Below are positions 50,749 to 59,913 of a stretch of DNA of 64,000 bases, one piece after another. Location of the stretch: contig DATMNI010000449.1 in assembly GCA_035570275.1 (NCBI GenBank), positions 15,848 to 79,847 on the forward strand, given 5' to 3'. A program made the translations under genes and the position numbers. Each line of letters begins with the position of its first letter. Within the stretch, counting starts at the first letter, position 1. The notes below the pieces were generated by a model that was not told where the DNA came from, made no database searches, and was given only the letters and a program-made list of their open reading frames with translations. Origin of the DNA: DATMNI01 sp035570275 (GTDB lineage: Bacteria; Acidobacteriota; Terriglobia; Bryobacterales; Bryobacteraceae).

Positions 50749-51882
50749 TTACTGGTCCACCGGCGTCTGCTCCACGATTTCGATACCAAACCCTTCCAGC
50801 GCAACGATTTTCCGGGGATGATTGGTGAGCAGCCGGATGGTATGCAGCCCCAGGTCGGACAGGATCTGGGCCCCGATCCCGTGCTCGTGCTGGAGTTGGC
50901 GCTGACCGGCTTCCCCTTGGTAGTGCATGAAATCGCGGCCATGCGAAACCATCCTGGGCTCGCCAAACCCCTCGCGCTCGATGCGGAATCCCGGGCCAGT
51001 TTCGTGCAGGTAGACCAGTACCCCGGCGCCCTCCCCAGCGATCCGGCGCAGCGCCTGACGCACCAGCCGGCTGCAATCGCAACTGGTGGAGCCAAAAACG
51101 TCGCCAAACAGGCACCGGGAATGCATTCGTACCAGGACCCCCTCCCGCCCCGCCACCTCGCCCTGTACCAGAGCCAGATGGTATTCCGGGTTGAGGTCGC
51201 TGGTATAGGCGATGCTGCGGAAATCGCCAAACTCGGTCTGAATGCAGCCCTCGGCCACGCGCCGGATAAAGCGCTCATGCTTCATGCGGTAGCGGATCAG
51301 TTCGGCTACCGAGACCATCTTGAGGCCGTGACGGAGACAGAATTCCTTGAGTTGCGGCACCCGAGCCATGGTGCCATCGTCATTCATGATTTCGCAGATG
51401 ACGCCGGCGGGCGAGAGACCCGCCATGCGGGCCAGGTCCACCGAGCCCTCGGTCTGCCCGGCACGCACGAGCACGCCGCCATCGCGCGCGCGCAAGGGAA
51501 AGACGTGGCCGGGGCGGGCCAGGTCCGCCGGGCGGCATTCGGGGTCGATGGCCTGCAGGATCGTCCGGGTCCGGTCGGCCGCGGAGATACCGGTAGTGAC
51601 GCCGTCGCGGGCGTCGATAGCCTCGCAGAACGCCGTCCCGAAATTGGAGGTGTTAGTGGGGCTCATCAGCGGCAGTCGCAGGTAGTCGCAGCGCTCCGCG
51701 GTCAAGGTGAGGCAGATCAGCCCGCGGCCGTGGGTCGCCATGAAGTTGATGATCTCCGGCGTCACTTTTTCCGCCGCGATGGTGAGGTCGCCTTCATTTT
51801 CCCGGTCTTCATCGTCCACCAATACTAAAATTCGGCCCGCGCGGATTTCCTCGATGGCTTCGGCAACGGAAACAAAAGGCAT
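50749..51882 (-). CDS. ribBA: RibBA: DHBP synthase fused to a degenerate GTP cyclohydrolase II-like domain
   Basis: 377 residues from MPFVSVAEAIEEIRAG (ATG at 51882). The N-terminal half is a good 3,4-dihydroxy-2-butanone-4-phosphate synthase: VDDEDRENEGDLTIAAE, FMATHGRGLICLTLTA, TGISAADRTRTI, RPGHVFPLRARDGGVL and ICEIMNDDGTMARVP. The C-terminal half resembles GTP cyclohydrolase II and keeps the zinc cysteines (RCLFGDVFGSTSCDCSRL). It lacks the E-G-R-G-I-G-L loop (HETGPGFRIE instead), and the segment before GIGAQIL reads QLQHEH rather than the usual D-x-R-D-Y. It may therefore supply only the butanone half of riboflavin synthesis. The histidine kinase lies 22 bases upstream. Confidence 0.88.
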   Translation of the reverse strand: MPFVSVAEAIEEIRAGRILVLVDDEDRENEGDLTIAAEKVTPEIINFMATHGRGLICLTLTAERCDYLRLPLMSPTNTSNFGTAFCEAIDARDGVTTGISAADRTRTILQAIDPECRPADLARPGHVFPLRARDGGVLVRAGQTEGSVDLARMAGLSPAGVICEIMNDDGTMARVPQLKEFCLRHGLKMVSVAELIRYRMKHERFIRRVAEGCIQTEFGDFRSIAYTSDLNPEYHLALVQGEVAGREGVLVRMHSRCLFGDVFGSTSCDCSRLVRQALRRIAGEGAGVLVYLHETGPGFRIEREGFGEPRMVSHGRDFMHYQGEAGQRQLQHEHGIGAQILSDLGLHTIRLLTNHPRKIVALEGFGIEIVEQTPVDQ

Positions 51883-51904
51883 GATTTCATTGTATTGGTA
51901 GTTG

Positions 51905-53968
51905 TCAGGTAACCGCGACACTCCGGGTGGCTTTCACGGGCTGGTCCAACCATCGGGCGAGCAGCTCTGCAAGTTCGCGGCGGTGAAGCGGCTTTGCGAG
52001 ATAATCGTCCATGCCGGCATCCATCGCCAGTTTTCGATCGCCGGCAGCCGCGGCCGCAGTGACGGCGATGATTGGCACGGAGGTCCTTTGCCGGGCACGG
52101 ATCCGGCGGGTTGCCTCGAATCCATCCATTCCCGGCATCTGACAGTCCATCAGCACCGCGGAATACTCTCGCGACAGACACTTCTCCACGCCTTCGAGGC
52201 CGTCGCTTGCAAGTTCGTACGAGAGGCCGAAGCTCCGCAGCATGGCCGTCGTAACCTTCTGATTAACGAAATTGTCTTCGACGACCAGAATGGGATGCGC
52301 CGCCGTCAACTTCCCAATGACTCGCCCGGCCGTAACTCTCTCGGGGCCGCTCTCCACTACCGGGAACCGTACGAAGAAGGAAAACCTGCTACCCGTTCCC
52401 GGAATGCTCTCCACGCCAATCGATCCGCCCATCAATTCGACGAGCCTCCGGCAAATGCTGAGGCCCAGGCCGGTACCTCCAAAATGACGAGTGGTGGAGC
52501 AGTCCGCCTGAGTGAACTTATCGAAGATGCGGGCTTGCGCCGCGGGCTCGATACCAATGCCGGTGTCGCTTACCGAGAAGGCGATGGTCGTGGCCTCGCT
52601 TCCGCCGGCGGACGAGGCTGCCAGGCGGATCTCTCCCTCCCGAGTGAATTTGACAGCATTATTCACCAGATTGCTGAGGATCTGGTGAACGCGAAGCGGA
52701 TCGCCCATCACCGTTGGCAGGTCGCCAGGGATCTCCAACTCCAAACGAAGGCCTTTCTGAAGCGCGATCGGATGAAAGGCCCGCCACACGTTCCGCAACA
52801 GATCGGATGGACAGAACGCGACCGCTTCCAGCGTCAGCTTACCGGAGTCAATCTTCGCCGAATCGAGGATGTCGTTCAGGATGACCAGTTGGAGCCGAGC
52901 CGATTCGGCTATGGTGGTTGTGTATTCGAGTTGCTCGGCGTTCAGCGGTGTTTCCATCAGCAGTTCCGCCATGCCAACGACTCCATTCATTGGAGTACGA
53001 ACCTCATGGCTGACGTTGGCAAGGAATTCGTCCTTGGCCCGGTTCGCATTTTTAGCGGAGCGCGTTGCCGCACGCGCCCGTTGGTACATCCACCCCAGCA
53101 GAATCATCAGGATCGTCATAGCGACAAGCACGGCCCAAGCGTAGCTGTTCCTCCGGCGCTGTTCGATCAACTGGGCCAGAGAATTCGCCTCAATATTCGA
53201 GAATACGAACCAACGGTCCACGAACCCGGCAAACCGGCCATCCTGAAACATGATGCCGATCTCCTGCCGCAGCGCATCCGCCTGGGGCCGGAACGCCTTG
53301 GTGGACGCCGTCCCCATCGGCTGGTGCAGTTCGGAGATCACCCGGACGCGAAAGCTCGTGCTGGCGCATCCCGGAGGACGGTTGAGCAGCATGGCTTCAA
53401 GCAGCCGCACTTCCATGAATCCACCATCAACCAAGCCGGCGCAAAGGTGCTGGAGCGTCACCGTACGGTTGGCTGTCAGGTCCATCGTGCTGCCGGGCAG
53501 AGCCTGCCTCGCAAGCCGGACACCCGAAGGCAAGTTGGTCACGGCGACGGTGCGATTCTTCCAATCGGGCTCCTCGTCATGCCAGCCGGAGCCGGTTCCA
53601 CGCCAGATGACGGCGTACTCGTTTTGCAACCACGGGTCGGCCGTGTAGAAACCAGCTTCCTGTGCGGAACGGGACGCCAGCAAGGGCCAGAGATCGACTT
53701 TCCCGGCACGCAGCGCTTTCTGCGGCCCCTCCGGACAAAAAATCCACTGAAGATCGATGCCGCGCTTCCGGGCGGCGGCTTCGAGGACTTCGACCGCGAA
53801 TCCGACCGGTCCGCGGCCCTCAACCAAGCTCTGATAGGGCGCTGCCTGATCGACGCCGATCCGGACCACGCGATGCCCCGCTTGCGGCTCGCCGCGAACA
53901 GGCGCCGGAATCGATGCCTGGCCGCCAAGCAAGATCAGAACGGCCGCGAACGAGTATCGAATCGACAC
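51905..53968 (-). CDS. Hybrid sensor histidine kinase with periplasmic solute-binding domain
   Basis: 687 residues. Signal sequence, then a bacterial extracellular solute-binding (SBP_bac_3) domain at about 33-255 (VVRIGVDQAAPYQSLVEGRG), a membrane segment (SYAWAVLVAMTILMILLGWM, about 275-294), a HisKA domain with His321 (NVSHEVRTPMNG), an HATPase domain (LSNLVNNAVKFT, DTGIGIEPAAQ, GGTGLGLSICRR) and a C-terminal receiver with Asp608 (LMDCQMPGMDG). The periplasmic domain probably senses an amino acid or similar small molecule, as in BvgS-type kinases. No HPt domain in the protein; a partner would be needed. The extra receiver suggests a phosphorelay. Confidence 0.92.
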   Translation of the reverse strand: MSIRYSFAAVLILLGGQASIPAPVRGEPQAGHRVVRIGVDQAAPYQSLVEGRGPVGFAVEVLEAAARKRGIDLQWIFCPEGPQKALRAGKVDLWPLLASRSAQEAGFYTADPWLQNEYAVIWRGTGSGWHDEEPDWKNRTVAVTNLPSGVRLARQALPGSTMDLTANRTVTLQHLCAGLVDGGFMEVRLLEAMLLNRPPGCASTSFRVRVISELHQPMGTASTKAFRPQADALRQEIGIMFQDGRFAGFVDRWFVFSNIEANSLAQLIEQRRRNSYAWAVLVAMTILMILLGWMYQRARAATRSAKNANRAKDEFLANVSHEVRTPMNGVVGMAELLMETPLNAEQLEYTTTIAESARLQLVILNDILDSAKIDSGKLTLEAVAFCPSDLLRNVWRAFHPIALQKGLRLELEIPGDLPTVMGDPLRVHQILSNLVNNAVKFTREGEIRLAASSAGGSEATTIAFSVSDTGIGIEPAAQARIFDKFTQADCSTTRHFGGTGLGLSICRRLVELMGGSIGVESIPGTGSRFSFFVRFPVVESGPERVTAGRVIGKLTAAHPILVVEDNFVNQKVTTAMLRSFGLSYELASDGLEGVEKCLSREYSAVLMDCQMPGMDGFEATRRIRARQRTSVPIIAVTAAAAAGDRKLAMDAGMDDYLAKPLHRRELAELLARWLDQPVKATRSVAVT

Positions 53969-54032
53969 GTTACCCCCAATACACTATCGGCATTTTTGCG
54001 GCGATCTTTAGCTGGTTCCCGCCTCGCGAAGC

Positions 54033-54278
54033 GTGAAGCAGCACAGGAATGTCACGCTGAGCCTGCCGGAGCCTTTGCTTCGCAAATTCAGGGTCTATGC
54101 CGCCAGACAAAACCAGTCCATGACCAGTCTGATGGCGGTGGCCATACGTACCTTGATGGACCCTGACGAAGAGAAGGCCAAAGCCAGGCGGCGATTCCTC
54201 GAACGTATCCGGAAGGCGCCCGACAGGAAGACTGGCGGCACCATCGGCTGGACACGGGACGAGTTGCATGAGCGTTGA
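54033..54278 (+). CDS. Ribbon-helix-helix antitoxin
   Basis: 81 residues: RNVTLSLPEPLLRKFRVYAA, RQNQSMTSLMAVAIRTLMDP, a ribbon-helix-helix DNA-binding domain, then a basic tail with a Trp-containing end (GWTRDELHER) that would clasp the toxin. The stop overlaps the PIN gene start by 11 bases. It is divergent from the histidine kinase. The partner is broken, so it may now be unused. Confidence 0.75.
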   Translation: MKQHRNVTLSLPEPLLRKFRVYAARQNQSMTSLMAVAIRTLMDPDEEKAKARRRFLERIRKAPDRKTGGTIGWTRDELHER

Positions 54279-54678
54279 GTTCATCGACAGCAACGTCCTG
54301 ATTTACGCTCACGACGGGGGAGCCGGTGCGAAGCACGCTCGAGCCGTCGAGTTCGCTAAACCGCCTTTTCGAAGGGGAGGCCGGAGCGCTGAGCATCCAG
54401 GTGTTGTCCGAGTTCTACTCGGCGGCGACCGAAAACTGGGCGTCAAAAGCGCTGAGGCCGAGGAAATCGTCCGGGATCTCGGCGGTTAGACCATTCACCG
54501 GCCCGGACATTCCGATCTGTTGAATGCCGCGCAACTGCAACGCCGGCACAAGATCTCATGGTGGGATGCCCTGATCGTCAATAGCGCCATCGAACTCGGG
54601 TGTACGGTACTTTGGACCGAGGACCTCACTGACGGCCAACGGTACGGGAGTATAACCGTCCACAACCCCTTCCGATGA
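54268..54678 (+). pseudogene. PIN-domain toxin, frameshifted and with an internal stop
   Basis: The frame starting at 54268 reads MSVEFIDSNVLIYAHDGGAG. A second frame (about 54355-54435) continues as LNRLFEGEAGALSIQVLSEF and YSAATEN. The first frame then resumes with KLGVKSAEAEEIVRDLGG and, after a TAG at 54487-54489, TIHRPGHSDLLNAAQLQRRH and KISWWDALIVNSAIELGCTV, ending at 54678. Put together these make a complete PIN domain with Asp, Glu (LSEF) and Asp (WDALIV). Two compensating frameshifts and one nonsense codon mean it is inactive, unless the sequence has errors. Confidence 0.8.
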
Positions 54679-54708
54679 GTCGATCTGAGCCGGGAGCTCG
54701 CCAGCTCT

Positions 54709-56163
54709 TCAATCTTCCGGTATTGCGAATTTGTCGCCGGTGTCGGCCACCCATTGCTTCAGGCGCGCGATCATCTTCTTGCGCTCGGGGCGGTAGCGGT
54801 TCAATTGCGCCAGATTGATTTCCTCGTAGGGATCTTCGATCAGATTGAACTGGAGCCAGGAGCGGTTCTCGAAGCACACGTATTTCCAGCCGTCGCGGGT
54901 CACCAGGCCGCGGTAGGGTGTATTGGGCGTGTCCAACTGACCGGTGGGTACGACCGATTGCAGATATGCCGAGTCGGGATCGGGAATGGCCGGAGCGGCG
55001 CCGATGCGGTGGTAGGACAGGTCGGCGCCCTCCATCCACTCGGGCTTGCGAATGCCACAAAGGCCGAGGGTCGTGGGCGCGATATCGACGTGGTTGGAAA
55101 GCACCGGCAGGCGACCGTTTTTCCACGGCGGATAACGGGGCACGCCGCCTGAGATGATGAACGGAGTGCGGATGGATTCCTCAAACGGGCAAACTTTGCG
55201 AAGCATACCGTGAGAGCCGTGCATGTCGCCGTGATCGGCGAAGAAGAAGACGTGAGTATCGGCGAGCAGACCGGTTTGCTCCAGCGTCCGGATCACGCGG
55301 CCGTAGTTCCAGTCCAGGTTTTCGATCATGGCGTAATAGCCCGCCAGATCGCGGCGCACCTCCTGTTCGAGCCGGGGAACATGCGCCACATCGGGGCGGA
55401 GGACGATCCGTTCCGGGTTGTAGTTCGCCATGAAACGCTCCGGCGCGACGTAGGGGTCATGCGGAGGCTGAACGCTCATGACCGCGAAGAACGGCTTGGC
55501 GGTCCCCGTCTTGCGCTCCTCGGCGCGATCCTTGACGTAGTTGATCAGCAGGTTCGACAACTCGTCGGTCTCGTAGCCGGGCAGCCGATAATGGAACGCG
55601 GTCGCGCCGCTGCCGCCATGCACCCAGCAATCCCACTGGCTGTTGTTGTTCTCGTAACCGCTCCACGTCTCGAATCCGCCGCGGCGCGCGGGATCGGTGA
55701 TGAAGAAGGCCGCGCGGCCATTCCGCTCGTGGAAGCCACCGAGGTGCCATTTGCCGAAATACGCGGTGTGGTATCCGTTCGTATTGAAGACATCGGCGAT
55801 GGTCTTCTGGCCTTCCGGCAGAGGGTACTCGTGACCGGGCACGCAATGGTGCGGGTAGCGGCTGGCGAGCATGGAGCCGCGGAACGGGCAGCACAGGGGA
55901 AACCCGGAAAGGTGGTTCGAGAACGTTACGCCATTAATGCCCGCGCGATCGAGGTTGGGCGTGCGCGCGTTGGGATCGCCGTTGGATGCGAGCGCCTGCG
56001 CGCGAAACTGATCGCCGAGAATCCAGATGACGTTGGGGCGCGGATTGCGCGCCGGCTCGTCCGCATGATGGCCCGCCGGCTGGCCTTCATATTGTTGCCC
56101 GATGGCCTGAAGACCGCTCGCCATGCCCAGGGATGCCGTCTGGAGGAATGATCTGCGATTCAT
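54709..56163 (-). CDS. Exported sulfatase, Tat-type signal
   Basis: 484 residues. Signal MNRRSFLQTASLGMASG with RR. The sulfatase core starts PRPNVIWILGDQFRAQALAS (metal Asp). The modified-cysteine motif C-x-P-x-R reads CCPFR with Cys91 as the formylglycine candidate. Further metal and active-site stretches are YFGKWHLGGFHERN, VQPPHDPY and FFFADHGDMHGSHGML. Such enzymes remove sulfate from polysaccharide or other esters in the periplasm. An anaerobic or aerobic formylglycine-generating enzyme is needed elsewhere. Confidence 0.9.
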   Translation of the reverse strand: MNRRSFLQTASLGMASGLQAIGQQYEGQPAGHHADEPARNPRPNVIWILGDQFRAQALASNGDPNARTPNLDRAGINGVTFSNHLSGFPLCCPFRGSMLASRYPHHCVPGHEYPLPEGQKTIADVFNTNGYHTAYFGKWHLGGFHERNGRAAFFITDPARRGGFETWSGYENNNSQWDCWVHGGSGATAFHYRLPGYETDELSNLLINYVKDRAEERKTGTAKPFFAVMSVQPPHDPYVAPERFMANYNPERIVLRPDVAHVPRLEQEVRRDLAGYYAMIENLDWNYGRVIRTLEQTGLLADTHVFFFADHGDMHGSHGMLRKVCPFEESIRTPFIISGGVPRYPPWKNGRLPVLSNHVDIAPTTLGLCGIRKPEWMEGADLSYHRIGAAPAIPDPDSAYLQSVVPTGQLDTPNTPYRGLVTRDGWKYVCFENRSWLQFNLIEDPYEEINLAQLNRYRPERKKMIARLKQWVADTGDKFAIPED

Positions 56164-56586
56164 AAGTCTCAGTGTAGTTCCGCGGTGGCGATGGCGCTGT
56201 CGCCGGCGGCCGAGTAGAGAAGGTAGGGTTGCCGCCTTCGCGATAGATCGCCGGGACCAGTCTGTACCGTGACAGGTGAGTTCGGGTTTCAGCGCAAGGC
56301 TGCCTTCGGAGGCTCGACAATTTTCGGGGGATCCGCTGATTCATCACATGCGCCGGAACGGAGCGAAATTGGCTAATATCGGGTAGAGGGAAAAGCTCAA
56401 AGCTATGACGACCGCTAACGGCGTGATGGTTTGCAGGGGAACAGAGGAAGTTCGCGGCAAGGCCGTGGCTATGGCATACGAAGATATGCCATGCGAAGAA
56501 TGCCCAGGCGGCTATCGGCTACGCGGAAGCGATTTTGGAATTTGGCCATCCTGTCGACAACCGGACGGCCGTTCCCGAAGGTGCAC
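56164..56586. other. Intergenic, one short palindrome
   Basis: 423 bases without a supported gene between divergent genes. The only structure I see is ATGGCATA-CGAAGA-TATGCCAT at 56471-56492 (perfect 8-bp arms), about 95 bases before the quinoprotein start; it could be an operator or a small hairpin. Confidence 0.5.
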
Positions 56587-58668
56587 ATGACCACGCATAG
56601 GGCACGGGTCCGGAACTCCTCGTCAATTTGTCTTTTGCTCATTGCGGCGGCGGGCGTCGTGGCACTTCGGGTAGCGGCTCAGTCCCCCCCACCATTAGCC
56701 ACGGACCCGAGCGGCACGCTGGCGCGGACCGTGGGTCCATTCATCGAGAAGAACTGCCAAACGTGCCACAACACCGGCCTACCCTCTGGCAGCGTCGATC
56801 TCCAACAATTGCTGGCGACGCCCAATTCACTCGCCGAGCGTCATGATACGTGGGAAGACGCGGCCTACCAGATTCGTTCCGGCCAGATGCCCCCGCAGGG
56901 CGCTCCCAAGCCGTCGAGGGTCGAACTCGACGCGGCGCTCGAAGCGATCAGCCTTGCCGTGGCCGCAAACCCCAGGGGGACGGCACCGCCGGTCACCGCT
57001 GCTTTGGCGCCCGCTACGGGCGACTGGCTCACGTTCGGCTACGACGCCGAGCGAACTGGCTGGGCACGCGGCGAAACGAAAATCTCGAAAACGAGTGCTC
57101 CCCAGCTCCACCTGCTATGGAAGCTGCAGACCGATACGGCGCCAAACCCCGTCAATCGCTATTCGACGCTGACCGACCCCGTTGTGGCAGCCAATGTTCC
57201 CACGCGCGACGGCCCGAAGAAGCTGGTATTTGTGGGCAGCCACGACAATACGGTATACGCGATCGACGCCGATAAGGGCACGATAGTCTGGAAGAGAAGC
57301 TACCCGAATACCACCAAGCCGCCGCTGGCCGCGACTGGGAATTGCCCGAACAACATGAACGCCACACCGGTGATCGACCGGCAGACCGGCATCCTGTATT
57401 TCCTGCCCAACGACGGCAAGCTGCGGGGTGTGAGCCTCGCTGATGGGGAAGATAGATTCCCTGGCACTAGTATCGTTCCGGCGTTTTCGCGGAATTTCAG
57501 CCTGAACCTCGTGGATGGCCGGATCTTCACTTCAACGACGCGCGGCTGCGCCAATGCCATCTCCGAAGTCGTGGGGATCGACGTGTCCGGTTCAGAACAT
57601 CAGGTGATTCACTTCTACACCAGTACCGGAAAGGGGTCGGGAATCTGGGGACGCGGCGGAATCGTGAAGACGCCCTTTGGCTGGCTGGCTCAGACCGCCG
57701 ATGGCGCGTACGACCCTGGAAGCGGCCGGTGGGGCAGTTCGATCATCGGCCTGTCAAGGGATGGCCGTCTGACCGATTCGTTCACTCCGCCAGATCAGGA
57801 AGAGCTCAACGCGCGGGATTTCGATCTCGGCTCAAGCAGCCCGATAGTCTTCCCGTACGGCGGTCGCACCCTGGTGGCTACTTCGGCCAAAGAAGGCAAG
57901 ATCTATCTGCTCGATGCCAAGAATCTGGGCGGCAAAGATCATCGCACCGCGCTTTATACATCTCCCCGCTGGTCGAACGACGCCATGCTATTCGGCTATA
58001 ACGGCATGTGGAGCGTGATCACGACTTACGTGGATGCCGAGGGCAAGCGCTGGCTGCTGGCGCCGTTTTATGGACCGGCGGCGAAAGACACGGCGGGCTT
58101 GTTTAAGAAGAACCATGGTCCCACGGTCAACGGACAATTGATGGCCTTTACGGTGGAAGGACCGGGAGCGCGCCCCATGCTGCAGCCGCAATGGGTGTCC
58201 GCGGATCTGGATCTGCCTGGCGTCGCCGTGGTGGCAAATGGCGTGATCCTGATACTGGCAAACGGCGATCGCGCCTCCACTCTCCTTCCTGGCGGCGGTC
58301 GCGGGGGACGGGGCGGTCCCGGCGGATTTGGTGGCCGAGGTCCTGGCGGCCGCGGCGGACCGCGTGTTTTGCCACTGACGGAAGTTAATCCCGCCGAGCC
58401 CGGATTCGAACGAGACGCGGCATGGCGCGCTGCGCAATCGCGGCCCTTTGAAGAAGGTGGACAGAAACCCGGGACACGCTACTCGGGTGGCAGAGATACC
58501 ACTCACGCCGTCCTCTACGCGCTGGACCCGGCTACCGGTGACGAGATTTATTCGACCGGCGACGCCATGGATAGCTGGAACCACTACGGTGGCCTGGCGC
58601 TTTCCGGCGGAAGCATTTTCATCAGCACGTGGGACGCGAGAGTTTTTGCGTTTGGACTGGGAAATTAA
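56587..58668 (+). CDS. Exported cytochrome c / PQQ-type beta-propeller protein
   Basis: 693 residues from the ATG at 56587; the frame opens 52 codons upstream without a better start. A signal-like segment (SICLLLIAAAGVVALRVAAQ) is followed by a heme-binding CQTCH near residue 57 and MPPQGAPKPS, a cytochrome c-like domain with a likely Met ligand. A PQQ-dehydrogenase-like propeller follows (WLTFGYDAERTGWARGETKI, VFVGSHDNTVYAIDADKGTI, LYALDPATGDEIYSTGDAMD). Residues about 572-592 are a Gly/Arg-rich insert. It probably takes electrons from an alcohol- or sugar-type substrate, or serves as a propeller without PQQ. Confidence 0.82.
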   Translation: MTTHRARVRNSSSICLLLIAAAGVVALRVAAQSPPPLATDPSGTLARTVGPFIEKNCQTCHNTGLPSGSVDLQQLLATPNSLAERHDTWEDAAYQIRSGQMPPQGAPKPSRVELDAALEAISLAVAANPRGTAPPVTAALAPATGDWLTFGYDAERTGWARGETKISKTSAPQLHLLWKLQTDTAPNPVNRYSTLTDPVVAANVPTRDGPKKLVFVGSHDNTVYAIDADKGTIVWKRSYPNTTKPPLAATGNCPNNMNATPVIDRQTGILYFLPNDGKLRGVSLADGEDRFPGTSIVPAFSRNFSLNLVDGRIFTSTTRGCANAISEVVGIDVSGSEHQVIHFYTSTGKGSGIWGRGGIVKTPFGWLAQTADGAYDPGSGRWGSSIIGLSRDGRLTDSFTPPDQEELNARDFDLGSSSPIVFPYGGRTLVATSAKEGKIYLLDAKNLGGKDHRTALYTSPRWSNDAMLFGYNGMWSVITTYVDAEGKRWLLAPFYGPAAKDTAGLFKKNHGPTVNGQLMAFTVEGPGARPMLQPQWVSADLDLPGVAVVANGVILILANGDRASTLLPGGGRGGRGGPGGFGGRGPGGRGGPRVLPLTEVNPAEPGFERDAAWRAAQSRPFEEGGQKPGTRYSGGRDTTHAVLYALDPATGDEIYSTGDAMDSWNHYGGLALSGGSIFISTWDARVFAFGLGN

Positions 58669-58737
58669 CGGCTCAAGAGTGACGTCATCAACGTGAATAA
58701 GAGGATGGCGACGTGCGGCCGCCGGAGGTTTGAAGAG

Positions 58738-59772
58738 ATGAAAAGAAGCCTGCTGTTCGTAACGCTGGCCGCGATGTTCGCCAGCACGATCGTGGCGCAA
58801 CCCGATCCGGACTACAAACCCCGACGCCTGAACAAGGCCATCGAATTACTGGAGGACGATCAGCCCATTTTTTACACCGGGGCCGGCGGCGGTGGGTATG
58901 AACAGGGTGTGAAGATGGCCCAGACCTGGGCGGACGTGATCATGTACGAGATGGAGCATGGCGCCTTCGACCTCGCCAATCTGCGCCAGTTCATGCAAGG
59001 GCTGGCGAAGGGCGGGCCCACCAAAAGCGGCCATCGCCTGCCGACCGTGATTGTGACGATGCCGGTGCTCGGTTACGACGAGGCTTACATGCGCGCGAAC
59101 TCGTGGATGGTGGCTCAGATTCTAGCCACGGGCGCAATGGGACTTCATCTTTGCCATGCGCGGGACCCCAAGGCGATAGAGGTATTCGTGGCTGCCTCGC
59201 GTTATCCCTTTGAGCGTCCGAATATCAAGCAGCTTCCCATGGAGGGGATGCGGGGCGCCGGAAGTCAGAACTTTGCTTCGCAGATCTGGGGCATCTCGCC
59301 GAACATGTATGTGAACGTGGCGGACGTCTGGCCGCTCAACCGGAAAGGGGAGATCATGCTGGGGCTGAAGATCGAGGACAAGCATGCACTCGCCAATGCC
59401 GAGAAAAACACAGCCGTGCCAGGCATCGCTTTCGCCGAGTGGGGTCCGACCGATCAGACTATGTCTTTGATCGGGTTCTCCGCTTACGCCGACACGTCCA
59501 TGCCCGCGGGCCGGGGTGGCGATGGGGAGGGCGGTGGTGGTGGGGGCGGACGCGGGGGACGCGGCAATCCCCTGGTGAATACCGATTCAAGGCTGATCAA
59601 CGCCCGAGCCAAGGTCTTCGCGGCGGTGAAAGCGAATCACGAATATTTCCTGAACAGTTGCAACGTCGACAACGTGATCGACATGATCAAGGAAGGCGTT
59701 CGCGTGTGCACGGGCACCGAGGCCGTGGCGCAAAAAGGGCGCGAATTCACGAAACGCAAAATGCCGTGGTAA
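58738..59772 (+). CDS. Exported HpcH/HpaI-type aldolase family protein
   Basis: 344 residues from the ATG at 58738, after CGGAGG. A signal peptide (RSLLFVTLAAMFASTIVAQ) is unusual for this family. Aldolase-like elements: YEMEHGAFDLANLRQFMQGL, PTVIVTMPVLGYDEAYMRAN, GLHLCHARDPKAIEVFVAAS, EIMLGLKIEDKHALANAEK and IAFAEWGPTD. The E-H-G and K-I-E-D pieces match the metal and substrate sites of class II pyruvate aldolases. A Gly/Arg-rich insert occurs at about 256-281. It may cleave sugar-like compounds in the periplasm or bind ligands without catalysis. It follows the quinoprotein gene by 69 bases. Confidence 0.78.
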   Translation: MKRSLLFVTLAAMFASTIVAQPDPDYKPRRLNKAIELLEDDQPIFYTGAGGGGYEQGVKMAQTWADVIMYEMEHGAFDLANLRQFMQGLAKGGPTKSGHRLPTVIVTMPVLGYDEAYMRANSWMVAQILATGAMGLHLCHARDPKAIEVFVAASRYPFERPNIKQLPMEGMRGAGSQNFASQIWGISPNMYVNVADVWPLNRKGEIMLGLKIEDKHALANAEKNTAVPGIAFAEWGPTDQTMSLIGFSAYADTSMPAGRGGDGEGGGGGGGRGGRGNPLVNTDSRLINARAKVFAAVKANHEYFLNSCNVDNVIDMIKEGVRVCTGTEAVAQKGREFTKRKMPW

Positions 59773-59847
59773 GAAGCGCCTCATCGGCCAGATCTGACGC
59801 GATTGCTTCTTCCGGGCCATTTTGGAGAGCATCTGGCTCCGATCCCA

Positions 59848-59864
59848 TTTCGCCAAAGGCGAAA
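59848..59864. terminator. TTTCGCC-AAA-GGCGAAA hairpin between convergent genes
   Basis: A perfect 7-bp stem with a 3-base loop, followed by a similar CCATTTCGCCAAAG unit. It lies between the aldolase gene and the convergent gene at 59914, where a bidirectional terminator would be expected. Confidence 0.4.
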
Positions 59865-59913
59865 CCATTTCGCCAAAGTCGAAACATGGTGGGGCCAGGC
59901 GGAGACTCCCCGG

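Noticed and set aside
51902..54166. Very long plus-strand frame (754 codons)
   Set aside because: It is antisense to the histidine kinase, whose domains and catalytic residues are all in place. The plus-strand translation has no recognisable fold; high GC keeps the frame open.
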